From the NCBI GenBank assembly GCA_902774265.1, contig CACYHR010000019.1, forward strand, positions 1 through 42,650: DNA of 42,650 nucleotides. The letters run 5' to 3'. Each line of letters opens with the position of its first letter. The first letter of the stretch is position 1. The DNA comes from an uncultured Eubacteriales bacterium. Lineage in GTDB: Bacteria; Bacillota; Clostridia; Peptostreptococcales; Anaerovoracaceae. A program made the translations under genes and the position numbers. The notes beneath the pieces were generated by a model. It made no database searches. It worked only from the letters and a program-made list of their open reading frames with translations, and was not told where the DNA came from. Below, in pieces: positions 25,292-33,772 of this stretch.

Positions 25292-25744
25292 ATGATTTTT
25301 CCGGCAATAATATTCCTTGTGATAGCGATCGATCAGGTAAGCAAATATCTTGTCAGGACATATATGTCGCCCGGGGACAGTATTGCTCTTATAGGTGATT
25401 GGTTTCGTCTGCTCTATGTAAGGAATACGGGAACAGCGTTCAGCATGTTTGCCGGCAACAGAATGATAACTATTGTCCTGACAAGCGTGCTGGTAGTGAT
25501 GTGCCTGATATATATATGGGGCGAATACCGCAGAGGTGAAAAGACCCTGGCTAAGCTGGTTACGCTGATATTCGCGGGAGGTCTTTCCAATCTCATAGAC
25601 CGCTACAGATTCGGATATGTCACTGACATGATCTCATGCTGGAATTTTGCTGTATTCAATGTGGCGGATATTGCCGTTACCTGCGGCTGCGCGCTTACGG
25701 TGCTGTATATTATGGTATCGTCACGAAACGCGATGAAGAGCTGA
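25292..25744 (+). CDS. lspA: lipoprotein signal peptidase (signal peptidase II)
   Basis: The protein has 150 residues with four predicted membrane helices. It cleaves the signal peptide of prolipoproteins at the lipid-modified cysteine. Catalytic aspartates lie in GGLSNLIDR and FNVADIAV; the conserved IAIDQVSKYLV and RNTGTAFSMF are present. AGAGG precedes the ATG. It lies between rqcH and rluD, and lspA-rluD is a frequent pair. Confidence 0.97.
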   Translation: MIFPAIIFLVIAIDQVSKYLVRTYMSPGDSIALIGDWFRLLYVRNTGTAFSMFAGNRMITIVLTSVLVVMCLIYIWGEYRRGEKTLAKLVTLIFAGGLSNLIDRYRFGYVTDMISCWNFAVFNVADIAVTCGCALTVLYIMVSSRNAMKS

Positions 25745-25810
25745 AGCTCCCAATGTATGTAAATGCTTTCTCCGGATCAAACGGCATTGTCTTAAGGTCG
25801 GAAGCATTGA

Positions 25811-25837
25811 TTATTGGAGGTTGAGCTCCTCCGATAA
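25811..25837 (+). other. hairpin between lspA and rluD
   Basis: TTATTGGAGG (25811-25820) pairs with CCTCCGATAA (25828-25837), with one G-U pair and a 7-base loop. No T run follows; its role is unknown. Confidence 0.5.
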
Positions 25838-25869
25838 GTACGGCGGCGCTTGCTCCAGGTTGAATAAAT

Positions 25870-26895
25870 ATGACAGAAAAGAATAAAAGCTTAATTACAA
25901 ATGAGCCGTACTGCAGCAGCGCGGAGCCTGAATGCGGCCGGCTGACGGACTCGTGTGATGAACAGGATACCATCATTGCAAAAGCCTCGGCTGAGGATGC
26001 GGGAATGCGTCTTGATGCTTTTATCGGGTATAATACAGACGAACTGTCGAGAAGCTATGCTGTTCGCCTTATCGGGAACGGCAGCGTAACGGTGAACGGC
26101 AGAACTGTTTCTTCGAAAAAATACAAGCTGAATGACGGTGATGAGGTATGTATAGTGCTTCCCGAGCCGGAGACGCTCGATGTGGCTGCGGAGGACATAC
26201 CCCTTGACATAGTTTATGAGGATGATGATGTGCTCATCGTGAACAAGCCCCGCGGGATGGTGGTCCACCCGGGGCCGGGAAACTGGAGCGGCACTCTTGT
26301 AAATGCCGTGATGCATCACTGCGGAGATTCTCTCTCGTCGATAAACGGAGTGATACGGCCGGGGATAGTCCACAGGATAGACAAGGATACGAGCGGCCTG
26401 CTGATGATAGCCAAAAACGACAAGGCCCATGAATCCCTGGCGGAGCAGCTGAGGGTTCATTCTGTGACCAGAGAATATACTGCGCTTGTTTATGACAATA
26501 TCCGTGAGGACGAGATGACCATTGATGAGCCTATAGGCCGCGATGAGAGAAACCGCCTGAGACATGCTGTCAACGGAGCGGCTCCGAGAAATGCGGTGAC
26601 CCATATAAGGGTCCTGGAGCGGTTTGGCAAATATACTCTTGTACGGGCAAGGCTTGAAACGGGAAGGACACACCAGATCAGAGTACATATGGCATACATG
26701 CATCATCCGCTTGTGGGTGATGAACTGTACGGACCGCGCAGACAGTCGCAGGCTGTTGCGGGGATAAAGCTGAGCGGACAGCTTCTGCACGCCGGAACGC
26801 TCGGATTCATCCATCCCGCGACAGGCGAATACAAGGAATTTCATTCGGACCTTCCGGAAATATTCAGCGATATTCTTGACAAACTGCGCTCCTGA
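25870..26895 (+). CDS. rluD: RluA/RluD-family 23S rRNA pseudouridine synthase
   Basis: The protein has 341 residues. After a 30-residue variable N-terminus comes an S4 RNA-binding domain (about 45-110: MRLDAFI, RLIGNGSVTVNG). The synthase domain holds NKPRGMVVHPGPGN and the catalytic HRIDKDTSGLLMIAKN with its aspartate, then ARLETGRTHQIRVHM. It should convert uridines of 23S rRNA to pseudouridine. The exact target (RluD versus another paralog) cannot be set by eye. The ribosome site is weak. Confidence 0.93.
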   Translation: MTEKNKSLITNEPYCSSAEPECGRLTDSCDEQDTIIAKASAEDAGMRLDAFIGYNTDELSRSYAVRLIGNGSVTVNGRTVSSKKYKLNDGDEVCIVLPEPETLDVAAEDIPLDIVYEDDDVLIVNKPRGMVVHPGPGNWSGTLVNAVMHHCGDSLSSINGVIRPGIVHRIDKDTSGLLMIAKNDKAHESLAEQLRVHSVTREYTALVYDNIREDEMTIDEPIGRDERNRLRHAVNGAAPRNAVTHIRVLERFGKYTLVRARLETGRTHQIRVHMAYMHHPLVGDELYGPRRQSQAVAGIKLSGQLLHAGTLGFIHPATGEYKEFHSDLPEIFSDILDKLRS

Positions 26896-26927
26896 CAGAC
26901 TACGGACAGACTGCGGACAAGCTGCGG
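26895..26927. repeat. 11-bp tandem repeat after rluD
   Basis: ACAGACTACGG, ACAGACTGCGG and ACAAGCTGCGG follow one another directly. The first begins with the last base of the rluD stop codon. Confidence 0.8.
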
Positions 26928-26940
26928 TATTTATACAGAT

Positions 26941-27573
26941 ATGAAGATAAGCTCTAAACCGGGGCCGCTGATGGCTCCGCTGCCCGCCGTTATGGTAACG
27001 TGCGGGGATATGGATAAAAGCAATATAATCACGATAGCATGGACGGGGATCATCAATACGAGACCGCCGATGACTTATATTTCGGTGCGCAAGTCGAGAT
27101 ATTCCCATGATATAATCGCAGAGCGCGGTGAATTCGTTATAAATCTTGCCGGTGAGGATATGGTAAAAGCGCTGGACTACTGCGGCGTGAGATCGGGCAG
27201 GGATGTCGATAAATTTGCTGAGACGGGACTGACGAAGGAAGCTGCCGGTGTGACTGCCGCTCCTATGATAGCAGAGTCGCCGGTCAGTATTGAATGCAGG
27301 GTCGCGGAGATAATGGAACTGCCGTCGCACGATATGTTTATGGCCGAGATCGTGGCTGTTCATGTTGATGAGAGATATGTCGATGAAGACGGCGCCTATG
27401 ATTACGGCGCGATGGGCCTGGTGTCGTTCAACCATGGCAAATACTACAGACTGCAGAGCCGGGAACTGGGATTTTTCGGCTATTCAATAATGAAACCGAA
27501 GACGGCGAAGCGCCGCAGGGAGAAAGTGAAAAACGGCATGCGAAAATCGCGAAACGCCGCAAAGAGAAAGTAA
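26941..27573 (+). CDS. flavin reductase-like FMN-binding split-barrel protein
   Basis: The protein has 210 residues. The flavin reductase domain (about 5-180) shows PLPAVMVTCG, NIITIAWTGIINTRPPMTYI and the SFNHGKYYRL end typical of clostridial members. It probably binds FMN and may reduce it, or act as an electron carrier; the substrate is unknown. The C-terminus (about 180-210) is very basic (KTAKRRREKVKNGMRKSR), an unusual tail that might bind nucleic acid or be a repeat-driven extension. No ribosome site is clear. The flanking genes give no functional hint. Confidence 0.85.
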   Translation: MKISSKPGPLMAPLPAVMVTCGDMDKSNIITIAWTGIINTRPPMTYISVRKSRYSHDIIAERGEFVINLAGEDMVKALDYCGVRSGRDVDKFAETGLTKEAAGVTAAPMIAESPVSIECRVAEIMELPSHDMFMAEIVAVHVDERYVDEDGAYDYGAMGLVSFNHGKYYRLQSRELGFFGYSIMKPKTAKRRREKVKNGMRKSRNAAKRK

Positions 27574-27668
27574 ATAACGGACGCCGCAATCCGTGCGAAA
27601 CCACAAAAAGACAGCACGGATGCCGGTGGTCCGCTAATTGCAAATAATTTGATAAGGAGCCTGCTTAT

Positions 27669-28562
27669 ATGATAAGAAGTATGACCGGATTCGGCAGAGG
27701 AGAATATGTCGATGAACTCAGAAAAGTGACCGTTGAGATAAGAGCGGTCAACAACCGTTACTGCGATATATTCGTAAAAATGCCGAGAAAATACAATTTC
27801 GCGGAGGAAAGCGTAAAGGCAGCGATCAAGGAAAAGCTTTCGAGAGGAAAGATCGAGGTATCGGTGATCGTCGATAATTACGGAGTAAGCGATGTCGATG
27901 TCAGGCTGGATAAGGATCTGGCGTCAAAATACTATGATGCTTTAACGGAACTGAGCGAAATGTTTGAGGCTGGCGAGACAATGGGGCCGTCTCTGGGTCT
28001 TCTGGCCAGGATGCCTGATGTTATAAGAACGGTACCTGCTGAAGAAGACGAGGAAGAGATTGCAAGATGTCTTTTGGATGCGACCGCAAAAGCTGTGGAG
28101 GATATATGCAGAATGCGCGAAACTGAAGGTGCAAAGCTGGTCAGCGATATTTCTGCAAGAGCTGATATTATTGCGGATATACACGACCATATAGAAGAGA
28201 GAGCGCCTGAACTCGAGAAGGAATATGCAGTAAAGCTCAGAACCAGAATAGAGGAACTTCTTGACGGTACAGCAGAGGTGCCGGAAGACAGGATAGCCCT
28301 CGAAGCCGCTATCTTTGCCGACAAAGCGAATATCACCGAAGAACTGGTTCGGCTCGACAGCCATGTTTCGCAGCTCAGGGATTTCCTCAGCGGCAGTTCT
28401 GACGAGCCTATCGGAAAGAAGATAGATTTCCTCATACAGGAGATGAACCGCGAAGCGAATACCATCGGATCCAAGTCAAACGACAGAGAAATAACTTCGA
28501 TGATGCTTAACCTTAAGGCCGAGATTGAGAAAATCCGGGAACAGGTCCAGAATATCGAATAG
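27669..28562 (+). CDS. yicC: YicC-family endoribonuclease
   Basis: The protein has 297 residues. The N-terminal domain begins with the diagnostic MIRSMTGFGRGEY and RAVNNRYCDIFVKMP. The C-terminal DUF1732 part contains GKKIDFLIQEMNREANTIGSK and a final LKAEIEKIREQVQNIE. Family members (E. coli YicC, B. subtilis YloC) are reported endoribonucleases. AAGGAG lies upstream of the ATG. The yicC-gmk-rpoZ order is typical, although remA, usually between yicC and gmk, is missing. Confidence 0.97.
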   Translation: MIRSMTGFGRGEYVDELRKVTVEIRAVNNRYCDIFVKMPRKYNFAEESVKAAIKEKLSRGKIEVSVIVDNYGVSDVDVRLDKDLASKYYDALTELSEMFEAGETMGPSLGLLARMPDVIRTVPAEEDEEEIARCLLDATAKAVEDICRMRETEGAKLVSDISARADIIADIHDHIEERAPELEKEYAVKLRTRIEELLDGTAEVPEDRIALEAAIFADKANITEELVRLDSHVSQLRDFLSGSSDEPIGKKIDFLIQEMNREANTIGSKSNDREITSMMLNLKAEIEKIREQVQNIE

Positions 28563-28600
28563 GAGCGAGCTTATCGGAGCTTTGCTCCTGATTGAACAGG

Positions 28601-28628
28601 GGCAAAATCGGCAAAATCGGATAAAATC
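28601..28628. repeat. 9-bp tandem repeat upstream of gmk
   Basis: GGCAAAATC, GGCAAAATC and the variant GGATAAAATC are contiguous, in the leader region ahead of the gmk promoter. Confidence 0.75.
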
Positions 28629-28667
28629 AAAATATCCGAAAAAATGGCAATTAAATCTGTGATGTGT

Positions 28668-28673
28668 TATAAT
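28668..28673 (+). promoter_or_regulatory. extended -10 promoter of gmk-rpoZ
   Basis: A perfect TATAAT preceded by TGT gives the extended -10 TGTTATAAT. The -35 at 17 bases (TGGCAA) is weak. Confidence 0.5.
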
Positions 28674-28696
28674 ATATCGCCACACAGGAGGTTCGT

Positions 28697-29320
28697 ATGA
28701 GTCACACTAAAGGCAAACTGTATGTCATATCCGGCCCGTCCGGTACAGGGAAAGGGACTATCTGTTCGATACTGACCAAAGATCCGAAGAATGAATTCTC
28801 GGTATCCATGACGACCAGAGCGCCGAGACCGGGGGAAGAGAACGGCAGAGAATACTGGTTTGTAAGCAAAGAGGAATTCCTTGAGAATGTAGAGATGGGG
28901 AATTTTCTCGAATATGCAGAGGTGTTTGATAATTATTACGGCACGCCAAAGGACATGGTCCTGAAGAGACTCGAAAGAGGACATAATGTCATACTTGATA
29001 TTGATGTGCAGGGAGGGCTTCAGGTCAGAAAAGCCATGCCCGAAGCGGTCCTGATATTCATTTTGCCGCCGACTCTGACCGAACTGCGCAGCAGACTTGA
29101 GGGAAGAAAGACCGAAACCCGGGATATCATTGAAAAGAGGCTGAGCAAAGCTGTCAATGAGATCAGACTGATAGGCGAATACGATTACCTCATAGTGAAT
29201 GATGACCGCGATGTCGCGGCCGCAAAGGCTGCAAGCATCATGACTGCCGAGGACTGCAGAGTCCCGGACAAGGTCAGATCACTTATAAGAGAATACGAAC
29301 AGCAGCAGAAGGGAGAATAA
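28697..29320 (+). CDS. gmk: guanylate kinase
   Basis: The protein has 207 residues and phosphorylates GMP to GDP. The P-loop is GPSGTGKGT; GMP-binding residues lie in TTRAPRPGEENGREYWFVSKEEF, and the lid/core motif is DIDVQGGLQVRKAMPEAVLIFILPP. AGGAGG lies six bases before the ATG. It is co-transcribed with rpoZ, three bases downstream. Confidence 0.98.
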   Translation: MSHTKGKLYVISGPSGTGKGTICSILTKDPKNEFSVSMTTRAPRPGEENGREYWFVSKEEFLENVEMGNFLEYAEVFDNYYGTPKDMVLKRLERGHNVILDIDVQGGLQVRKAMPEAVLIFILPPTLTELRSRLEGRKTETRDIIEKRLSKAVNEIRLIGEYDYLIVNDDRDVAAAKAASIMTAEDCRVPDKVRSLIREYEQQQKGE

Positions 29321-29323
29321 AAC

Positions 29324-29524
29324 ATGCTATTGTATCCATCGATAAATAAGTTACAGGAAAAGACAGACAGCAGATATTCACTGGTCATTCTCACAGCTAA
29401 GAGAGCCAGAGACATAATCGAGGGCAAGCCGGTGCTTACTGAAGAGGTAAGCGAGAGACCGATCAGTCAGGCTGCAAAAGAAGTTGCAGCGGATCTCGTA
29501 ACATACAAGCGCAGCGAGCAGTAG
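29324..29524 (+). CDS. rpoZ: RNA polymerase omega subunit
   Basis: The protein has 66 residues. The pattern LLYPSINKLQEKTDSRYSLV, then TAKRARDIIEG and PISQAAKEVAADLV, is typical of Gram-positive omega. It helps assemble RNA polymerase. The ribosome site lies in the end of gmk. A terminator follows 43 bases after its stop. Confidence 0.96.
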   Translation: MLLYPSINKLQEKTDSRYSLVILTAKRARDIIEGKPVLTEEVSERPISQAAKEVAADLVTYKRSEQ

Positions 29525-29567
29525 CATTTATTCTGCATTAACGCGTGTGATCTGAATGAGAAACAGC

Positions 29568-29605
29568 AAACAGCCTGTGCATCCTGAAGTGTGCATGGGC
29601 TGTTT
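29568..29605 (+). terminator. terminator after rpoZ
   Basis: AAACAGCC near 29568 pairs with GGCTGTTT near 29598, with TGCA inside the stem, followed by TTTT. Confidence 0.7.
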
Positions 29606-29610
29606 TAGAG

Positions 29611-29630
29611 TTATTACAAGTTATTACAAG
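29611..29630. repeat. 10-bp tandem repeat in the rpoZ-aroE/K spacer
   Basis: TTATTACAAG occurs twice in tandem. A hairpin TTCGGTG (29648-29654) with CACCGAA (29666-29672) follows. Confidence 0.8.
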
Positions 29631-29762
29631 ATGCACATCTCCGTGAGTTCGGTGTGCTGTTACTGCACCGAATGCCGATCGTACAGATTCATTTTGCACT
29701 TAGATTCAGAGCACGAAAGCGTCCGGAGATTGAATTGCAAGGTGGAGCATGAAAAAAAGATT

Positions 29763-31217
29763 ATGTCGAGGGAAGATTTGGAGATAAACCGGGAAGATAG
29801 TTTTAAAAATAAGAAATTCGGGTTCATAGGCGGTGCAGGTCCTCACGGTCAGGTGATTCGTGTGCACAACCTGACAGATGACTATGAATGTGACAGTATA
29901 GATGCGGGCGGTATCGATGCGGATTCCGGTGAGCTGGCGAAGCTGCTTGGCGATACATCCTATGACGGGTTCAGCATCAGCGGACCATATATGATCAGAG
30001 CGGCAGAAATGATGGATGTGCTGTCGGATGATGCCGCAATGACACATGCAGTAAATACTGTCAGGAGACTGGAGGACGGGAGACTGGCCGGATATAATAC
30101 TCTGGTCAGTGCTGCACGGCATTTGCTTGAAGGCCGAGTGAAAGGCGGCAAATGCCTGATCTTCGGTACGGGCAGTGCCGCAGTCAGCACAGCAGCTGCT
30201 CTCAGAGCTGTCGGTGCCGATGAAATAGTTTTTGTTTCCCGTGATCCGGACCGGGCTCAGCAGACCGGCCTGTTATCCTCTGTTGACGGCTCTGTGCCGG
30301 TAAATGACGGGATCAAGGTGATCGGTTATGACAGCCTGCATATACATTACGATGCGGAAGTCATCATCAACTGTACGCCTTGCGGCCGTTTCCCTGAACT
30401 GGACCGCTCACCGATAACAGACAGGCGGATGTCGGTGAGGATGTTCGCAGGACTCGAGCTTGCAGTCGATCTTATATACGATCCGTTCAGGACCAAATTC
30501 CTGCAGGATGCTAAGCGACTCACGGGATGCCGAGTCAGATCGGGCCTCGATATGATGATAGTTCAGGCTATAGAAGCAGGCAATATCTGGATGGAAAGAC
30601 CTGTACTGCATGGCTGCAGCGCGGAAAAGATAAGAGCTGTCAGGCGCAGCATACTTGAAGAGCAGCTGAATGTAGTAGCGGTCGGTATGCCGGGGAGCGG
30701 TAAGACTACGATATTTCGCAGATACGCTTATGAACTGGGACTGGATTTCATAGATACTGATGCCGAGGCGGCCGAAATGATGGGTATCTCCGTTAAAGAT
30801 GCGCTTTCGGAAGGCGGTCCGGGAGAGGACTATTTCCGCATGAAGGAACACGAAGCTGTGAGAAAAGCGTGTATCCATCGCCACAAAGTCATCGCGACCG
30901 GAGGCGGCACTATGCTGAATCCTATAAACCGTGATCTGCTCAAAGCAAACGGAATAGTTGTTTATGTGAGGCGCCCTCTCGAAATGCTCGATACGAGAAA
31001 CAGACCCATCAGCATCAGCAGGGGACTGACTGAGATGTTCAGAAAAAGAGAGGGAATATACAGGCGGGTCTCGGATATTTCCCTGTACAATACCAGAATA
31101 TTCGGAGAGCGCAAGGCGAAAACCGGTGAGGGGAATTCCTACAATTACGAGCTTAAAGGCTTTGTATACTATATGGCGCGCAAGATCGAACGCTATCTCA
31201 ATGAACTGGAAGGCTAA
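29763..31217 (+). CDS. shikimate kinase fused to a degenerate shikimate dehydrogenase-like domain
   Basis: The protein has 484 residues from the ATG at 29763. An open extension to 29556 crosses the rpoZ terminator and was excluded; a GTG at 29742 is another option. Residues ~15-285 resemble AroE: KKFGFIGG, then AVNTVRRLEDGRLAGYNT, a Rossmann motif FGTGSAAVSTAAALRAVGA, and a C-terminal AVDLIYDPFRTKFL. The shikimate-binding and catalytic residues are changed. TIPYK reads SGPYM (72-76), GYNTD reads GYNTL (110-114), and the HSLSP motif is lost. Residues ~302-484 are a shikimate kinase with intact features: GMPGSGKTT, FIDTDAE, YFRMKE, TGGGTM and REGIYRRVSD. It should phosphorylate shikimate. The N-terminal half may be non-catalytic, regulatory or of changed specificity. 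Confidence 0.85.
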   Translation: MSREDLEINREDSFKNKKFGFIGGAGPHGQVIRVHNLTDDYECDSIDAGGIDADSGELAKLLGDTSYDGFSISGPYMIRAAEMMDVLSDDAAMTHAVNTVRRLEDGRLAGYNTLVSAARHLLEGRVKGGKCLIFGTGSAAVSTAAALRAVGADEIVFVSRDPDRAQQTGLLSSVDGSVPVNDGIKVIGYDSLHIHYDAEVIINCTPCGRFPELDRSPITDRRMSVRMFAGLELAVDLIYDPFRTKFLQDAKRLTGCRVRSGLDMMIVQAIEAGNIWMERPVLHGCSAEKIRAVRRSILEEQLNVVAVGMPGSGKTTIFRRYAYELGLDFIDTDAEAAEMMGISVKDALSEGGPGEDYFRMKEHEAVRKACIHRHKVIATGGGTMLNPINRDLLKANGIVVYVRRPLEMLDTRNRPISISRGLTEMFRKREGIYRRVSDISLYNTRIFGERKAKTGEGNSYNYELKGFVYYMARKIERYLNELEG

Positions 31218-31519
31218 GTCGATAATTCGATAAGATCTTGTGCCGCGTGCAGTGCCTGCTGCACGCCTGACAATAAGCCTGATGCGGCAGGTGATGCGAC
31301 CATAGATGCGATACAAATAAATAAAAATTATCCGGAATAAAACCCTGATTAAAGGCACGTGAATATGCTTTAATCAGGGTTTTCTTATGTTGCTTATTGC
31401 TGTCTGTCACGATCGATGCAGCGGGATGCAAACTGCTGCATCCGATTTTCCCGATACGTTGCAGGCTGCTTTTATATCGTCATTTTGCAGGCATCTTAAA
31501 TGAGCATGCCGCAGTTCGC
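31218..31519. other. convergent intergenic region between aroE/K and gpmI
   Basis: It contains three hairpins: GCGTGCAG/CTGCACGC (31245-31266), the strong terminator listed separately, and GGATGCA/TGCATCC (31424-31443). No gene was seen. Confidence 0.6.
31340..31385. terminator. strong bidirectional terminator
   Basis: AAACCCTGATTAAAG (31340-31354) and CTTTAATCAGGGTTT (31368-31382) form a perfect 15-bp stem followed by TTTTCTTA. The A-rich left flank lets it work for gpmI as well. Confidence 0.9.
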
Positions 31520-33034
31520 TTATACGAGCACGTCGCCTTCCATACCTGCAGGAACTTCGAGTCCCATCATTGTGAGCAGGGTAGGTGCGATATCCGCGAG
31601 CTTGCCTGTTTCTGCTTTAAACGGCATTGGCTCATTGCAGATATGGCAGAGAGGAACCTTGGATGTGGAGTGCTTGGTTACGGTCTTGCCTTCCTCGTCT
31701 ATCATATAATCCGCATTGCCGTGGTCGGCTGTGAGCAGTATCTGGCCGTCCTTTTCAAGTATTGCTTCGGCGATCTGACCAACCAGACCGTCGAGGGTCT
31801 CGATGGCTTTGACTGCCGCATCGAATACTCCGGTGTGTCCCACCATATCAGGATTTGCGAAGTTGAGTATGATGAGATCGTACTTGTCCTCTTTTATCTT
31901 TTCGATTACTGTTGAAGCGACTTCAGGCGCGCTCATCTCAGGCTGCATGTCGTAAGTCGCTACCTTTGGCGAAGGTATGAGGATGCGATCCTCGTTCATA
32001 TTCGGTTCTTCGACTCCTCCGTTGAAGAAGAATGTCACATGCGCGTATTTCTCGGTTTCTGCAATTCTGAGCTGTCTGAGTCCGAGACCTGCGATGGTGC
32101 CGCCGAGTGTAGGATCGACTTTTTCCGGCGGGAATGCAACTGTTACATTTGGCATTGTGGCGTCGTATTCAGCCATGCAGACATATGTGAGGTCCTTAGG
32201 CCATACTTTGCGCTCGAATCCGTCAAAATCAGGATCGACCAGCGCGCGGGTTATCTCTCTTGCGCGGTCAGGTCTGAAATTGATGAACACTACGGAATCG
32301 CCGTCTTTGATCGGCACAGGTGTAACCACTGTAGGCTGAACGAATTCATCATTTTCGCCTTTTTCATATGAGGCGTCGATGGCTTCCTGCGAGCAGCCGG
32401 CCTTAAGTCCTTCGCTGAGAGTGAGGGCGTCATATGCTCTGACGAGACGCTCCCATCTCTTATCTCTGTCCATGGCATAGAATCTGCCGGAAATAACTCC
32501 GATGCGGCCAGTTCCGGTCTCCTTCATATAGTCTTCGAGAGGTCCGAGATAGTCCATGGCGCTCTGCGGAGGAACGTCTCTGCCGTCAAGATAGCAGTGA
32601 ACGATGACTTCGCCGACTCCGTTCTTCTTTGCCATGTCGATGACTGCCTTGAGATGTTCAAAATGGCTGTGAACGCCTCCGTCGGAGACGAGGCCCATGA
32701 TGTGCAGGGTGTGACCTGCGGCAGCATTCTGCATAGCACCGAGCAGGGCTTTGTTTTCAAAGAATTCACCTGATCTGATCGATCTGGTGATCTTGAGGAG
32801 ATTCTGATAAACAACGCTGCCGGCGCCTATGTTGAGATGGCCGACCTCTGAGTTGCCCATCTGTCCCTCCGGAAGTCCGACAGGTTCTCCGCTGGCATCG
32901 ATTGTGATAAACGGATATTCAGCAAATATTTTGTCTAGTACCGGTTTCTTTGCTGCAGCAATCGCATTGCCTTTTGTCTCTTCTCTTATCCCGAATCCGT
33001 CCAGGATCATGAGCATGGCTGGTCTGTGTTTCAT
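31520..33034 (-). CDS. gpmI: 2,3-bisphosphoglycerate-independent phosphoglycerate mutase
   Basis: The protein has 504 residues, the normal length. It interconverts 3- and 2-phosphoglycerate in glycolysis with two Mn ions. The phosphatase-like metal sites are visible in LMILDGFGIRE, with the phosphoserine loop GQMGNSEVGHLNIGAG, DMVGHTG, and LTADHGNADYM. The phosphotransferase insert contains DGRDVPPQSAMDYL and VFINFRPDRARE. GGAGGA lies upstream of the ATG. It follows the TetR gene by 44 bases on the same strand and may be co-transcribed. Confidence 0.98.
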   Translation of the reverse strand: MKHRPAMLMILDGFGIREETKGNAIAAAKKPVLDKIFAEYPFITIDASGEPVGLPEGQMGNSEVGHLNIGAGSVVYQNLLKITRSIRSGEFFENKALLGAMQNAAAGHTLHIMGLVSDGGVHSHFEHLKAVIDMAKKNGVGEVIVHCYLDGRDVPPQSAMDYLGPLEDYMKETGTGRIGVISGRFYAMDRDKRWERLVRAYDALTLSEGLKAGCSQEAIDASYEKGENDEFVQPTVVTPVPIKDGDSVVFINFRPDRAREITRALVDPDFDGFERKVWPKDLTYVCMAEYDATMPNVTVAFPPEKVDPTLGGTIAGLGLRQLRIAETEKYAHVTFFFNGGVEEPNMNEDRILIPSPKVATYDMQPEMSAPEVASTVIEKIKEDKYDLIILNFANPDMVGHTGVFDAAVKAIETLDGLVGQIAEAILEKDGQILLTADHGNADYMIDEEGKTVTKHSTSKVPLCHICNEPMPFKAETGKLADIAPTLLTMMGLEVPAGMEGDVLV

Positions 33035-33078
33035 TAATAAGTCCTCCGATATAATAATAATTTGGTTTGATTAGTTGC

Positions 33079-33660
33079 TCAGGATCTCGAAAGATTACCG
33101 AGAGTCCCGATGATATTATCGTTCACATCGCCTGTCAGGGCGCCGGTATAGTTGCAGATGAATGTACCGGCGATCAGTATCATCATGGCTTCAGCTTCTT
33201 CCGAACCGGCTTCCGACCCGTATACCTCTGACAGATATTCAAGCATAACATTATGCCACTCAGTGAATTCTTCCCTGATGATTGCAGCGATCTTAGGATT
33301 GTAATTAGCTATGGCATAGGTCTGTATCGTGGCGACCGGTCTCGTTTCGCCCAGCTTGCCCTCTGCGACATACGAGAGGAGATCGTTCATATAGCTGAGA
33401 TTGGAGTCGTAATCGCTGCGATCGTGCGAAGCAAACCATCTGCGGCATTTATCCGATACGAAATCACGCGCATATCTGACATAGCTGATTATAAGATCTT
33501 CCTTGTCATCAAAATAGTTCAGGAGATTTGCATGCGACATCCCTGCAACCTTTGCGATGTCGCGAAGTGATACTACTGCCATAGGCGCGGTCTCCATGCA
33601 TTTCTCGAAGGCTCGCAGGATATCCATGCGGACCCGGTCTTTGTCTACAGTCTGTGACAT
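33079..33660 (-). CDS. TetR-family transcriptional regulator
   Basis: The protein has 193 residues. The N-terminal helix-turn-helix (about 28-58) reads VSLRDIAKVAGMSHANLLNYF and is followed by DDKEDLIISYV, the usual TetR transition. The C-terminal ligand domain (60-193) is not recognised, so its effector is unknown. AAGGAG precedes the ATG. It is divergent from addA, and an inverted repeat in the shared promoter region is a candidate operator. gpmI lies downstream. Confidence 0.88.
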   Translation of the reverse strand: MSQTVDKDRVRMDILRAFEKCMETAPMAVVSLRDIAKVAGMSHANLLNYFDDKEDLIISYVRYARDFVSDKCRRWFASHDRSDYDSNLSYMNDLLSYVAEGKLGETRPVATIQTYAIANYNPKIAAIIREEFTEWHNVMLEYLSEVYGSEAGSEEAEAMMILIAGTFICNYTGALTGDVNDNIIGTLGNLSRS

Positions 33661-33710
33661 AGCATTCTCCTTAATAGTTCATTATCTCAGTCCCCTAACT
33701 CACCATGTAT

Positions 33711-33766
33711 TTGATATCATGATTCTACATTCTATCATAAACGGGGCAGGAAATATGTGATAGAAT
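33711..33766. promoter_or_regulatory. shared tetR/addA promoter region with 9-bp inverted repeat
   Basis: ATTCTATCA (33729-33737) and TGATAGAAT (33758-33766) form a perfect inverted repeat, 20 bases apart. Each arm is an extended -10 (TGATAGAAT), one for each direction. A plus-strand TTGATA (33711-33716), 16 bases, TATCAT (33733-33738) is another candidate. The right-hand -10 would start transcription at about the ATG of addA. Confidence 0.5.
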
Positions 33767-33772
33767 ATTCAC

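Noticed and set aside
25891-27435. 514-codon minus-strand frame
   Set aside because: It is antisense to rluD and the flavin reductase gene, which have clear family motifs; its own product resembles nothing known.
29556-29762. N-terminal extension of the AroE/AroK fusion
   Set aside because: It would start before the rpoZ terminator and adds a Cys-rich stretch unlike the family.
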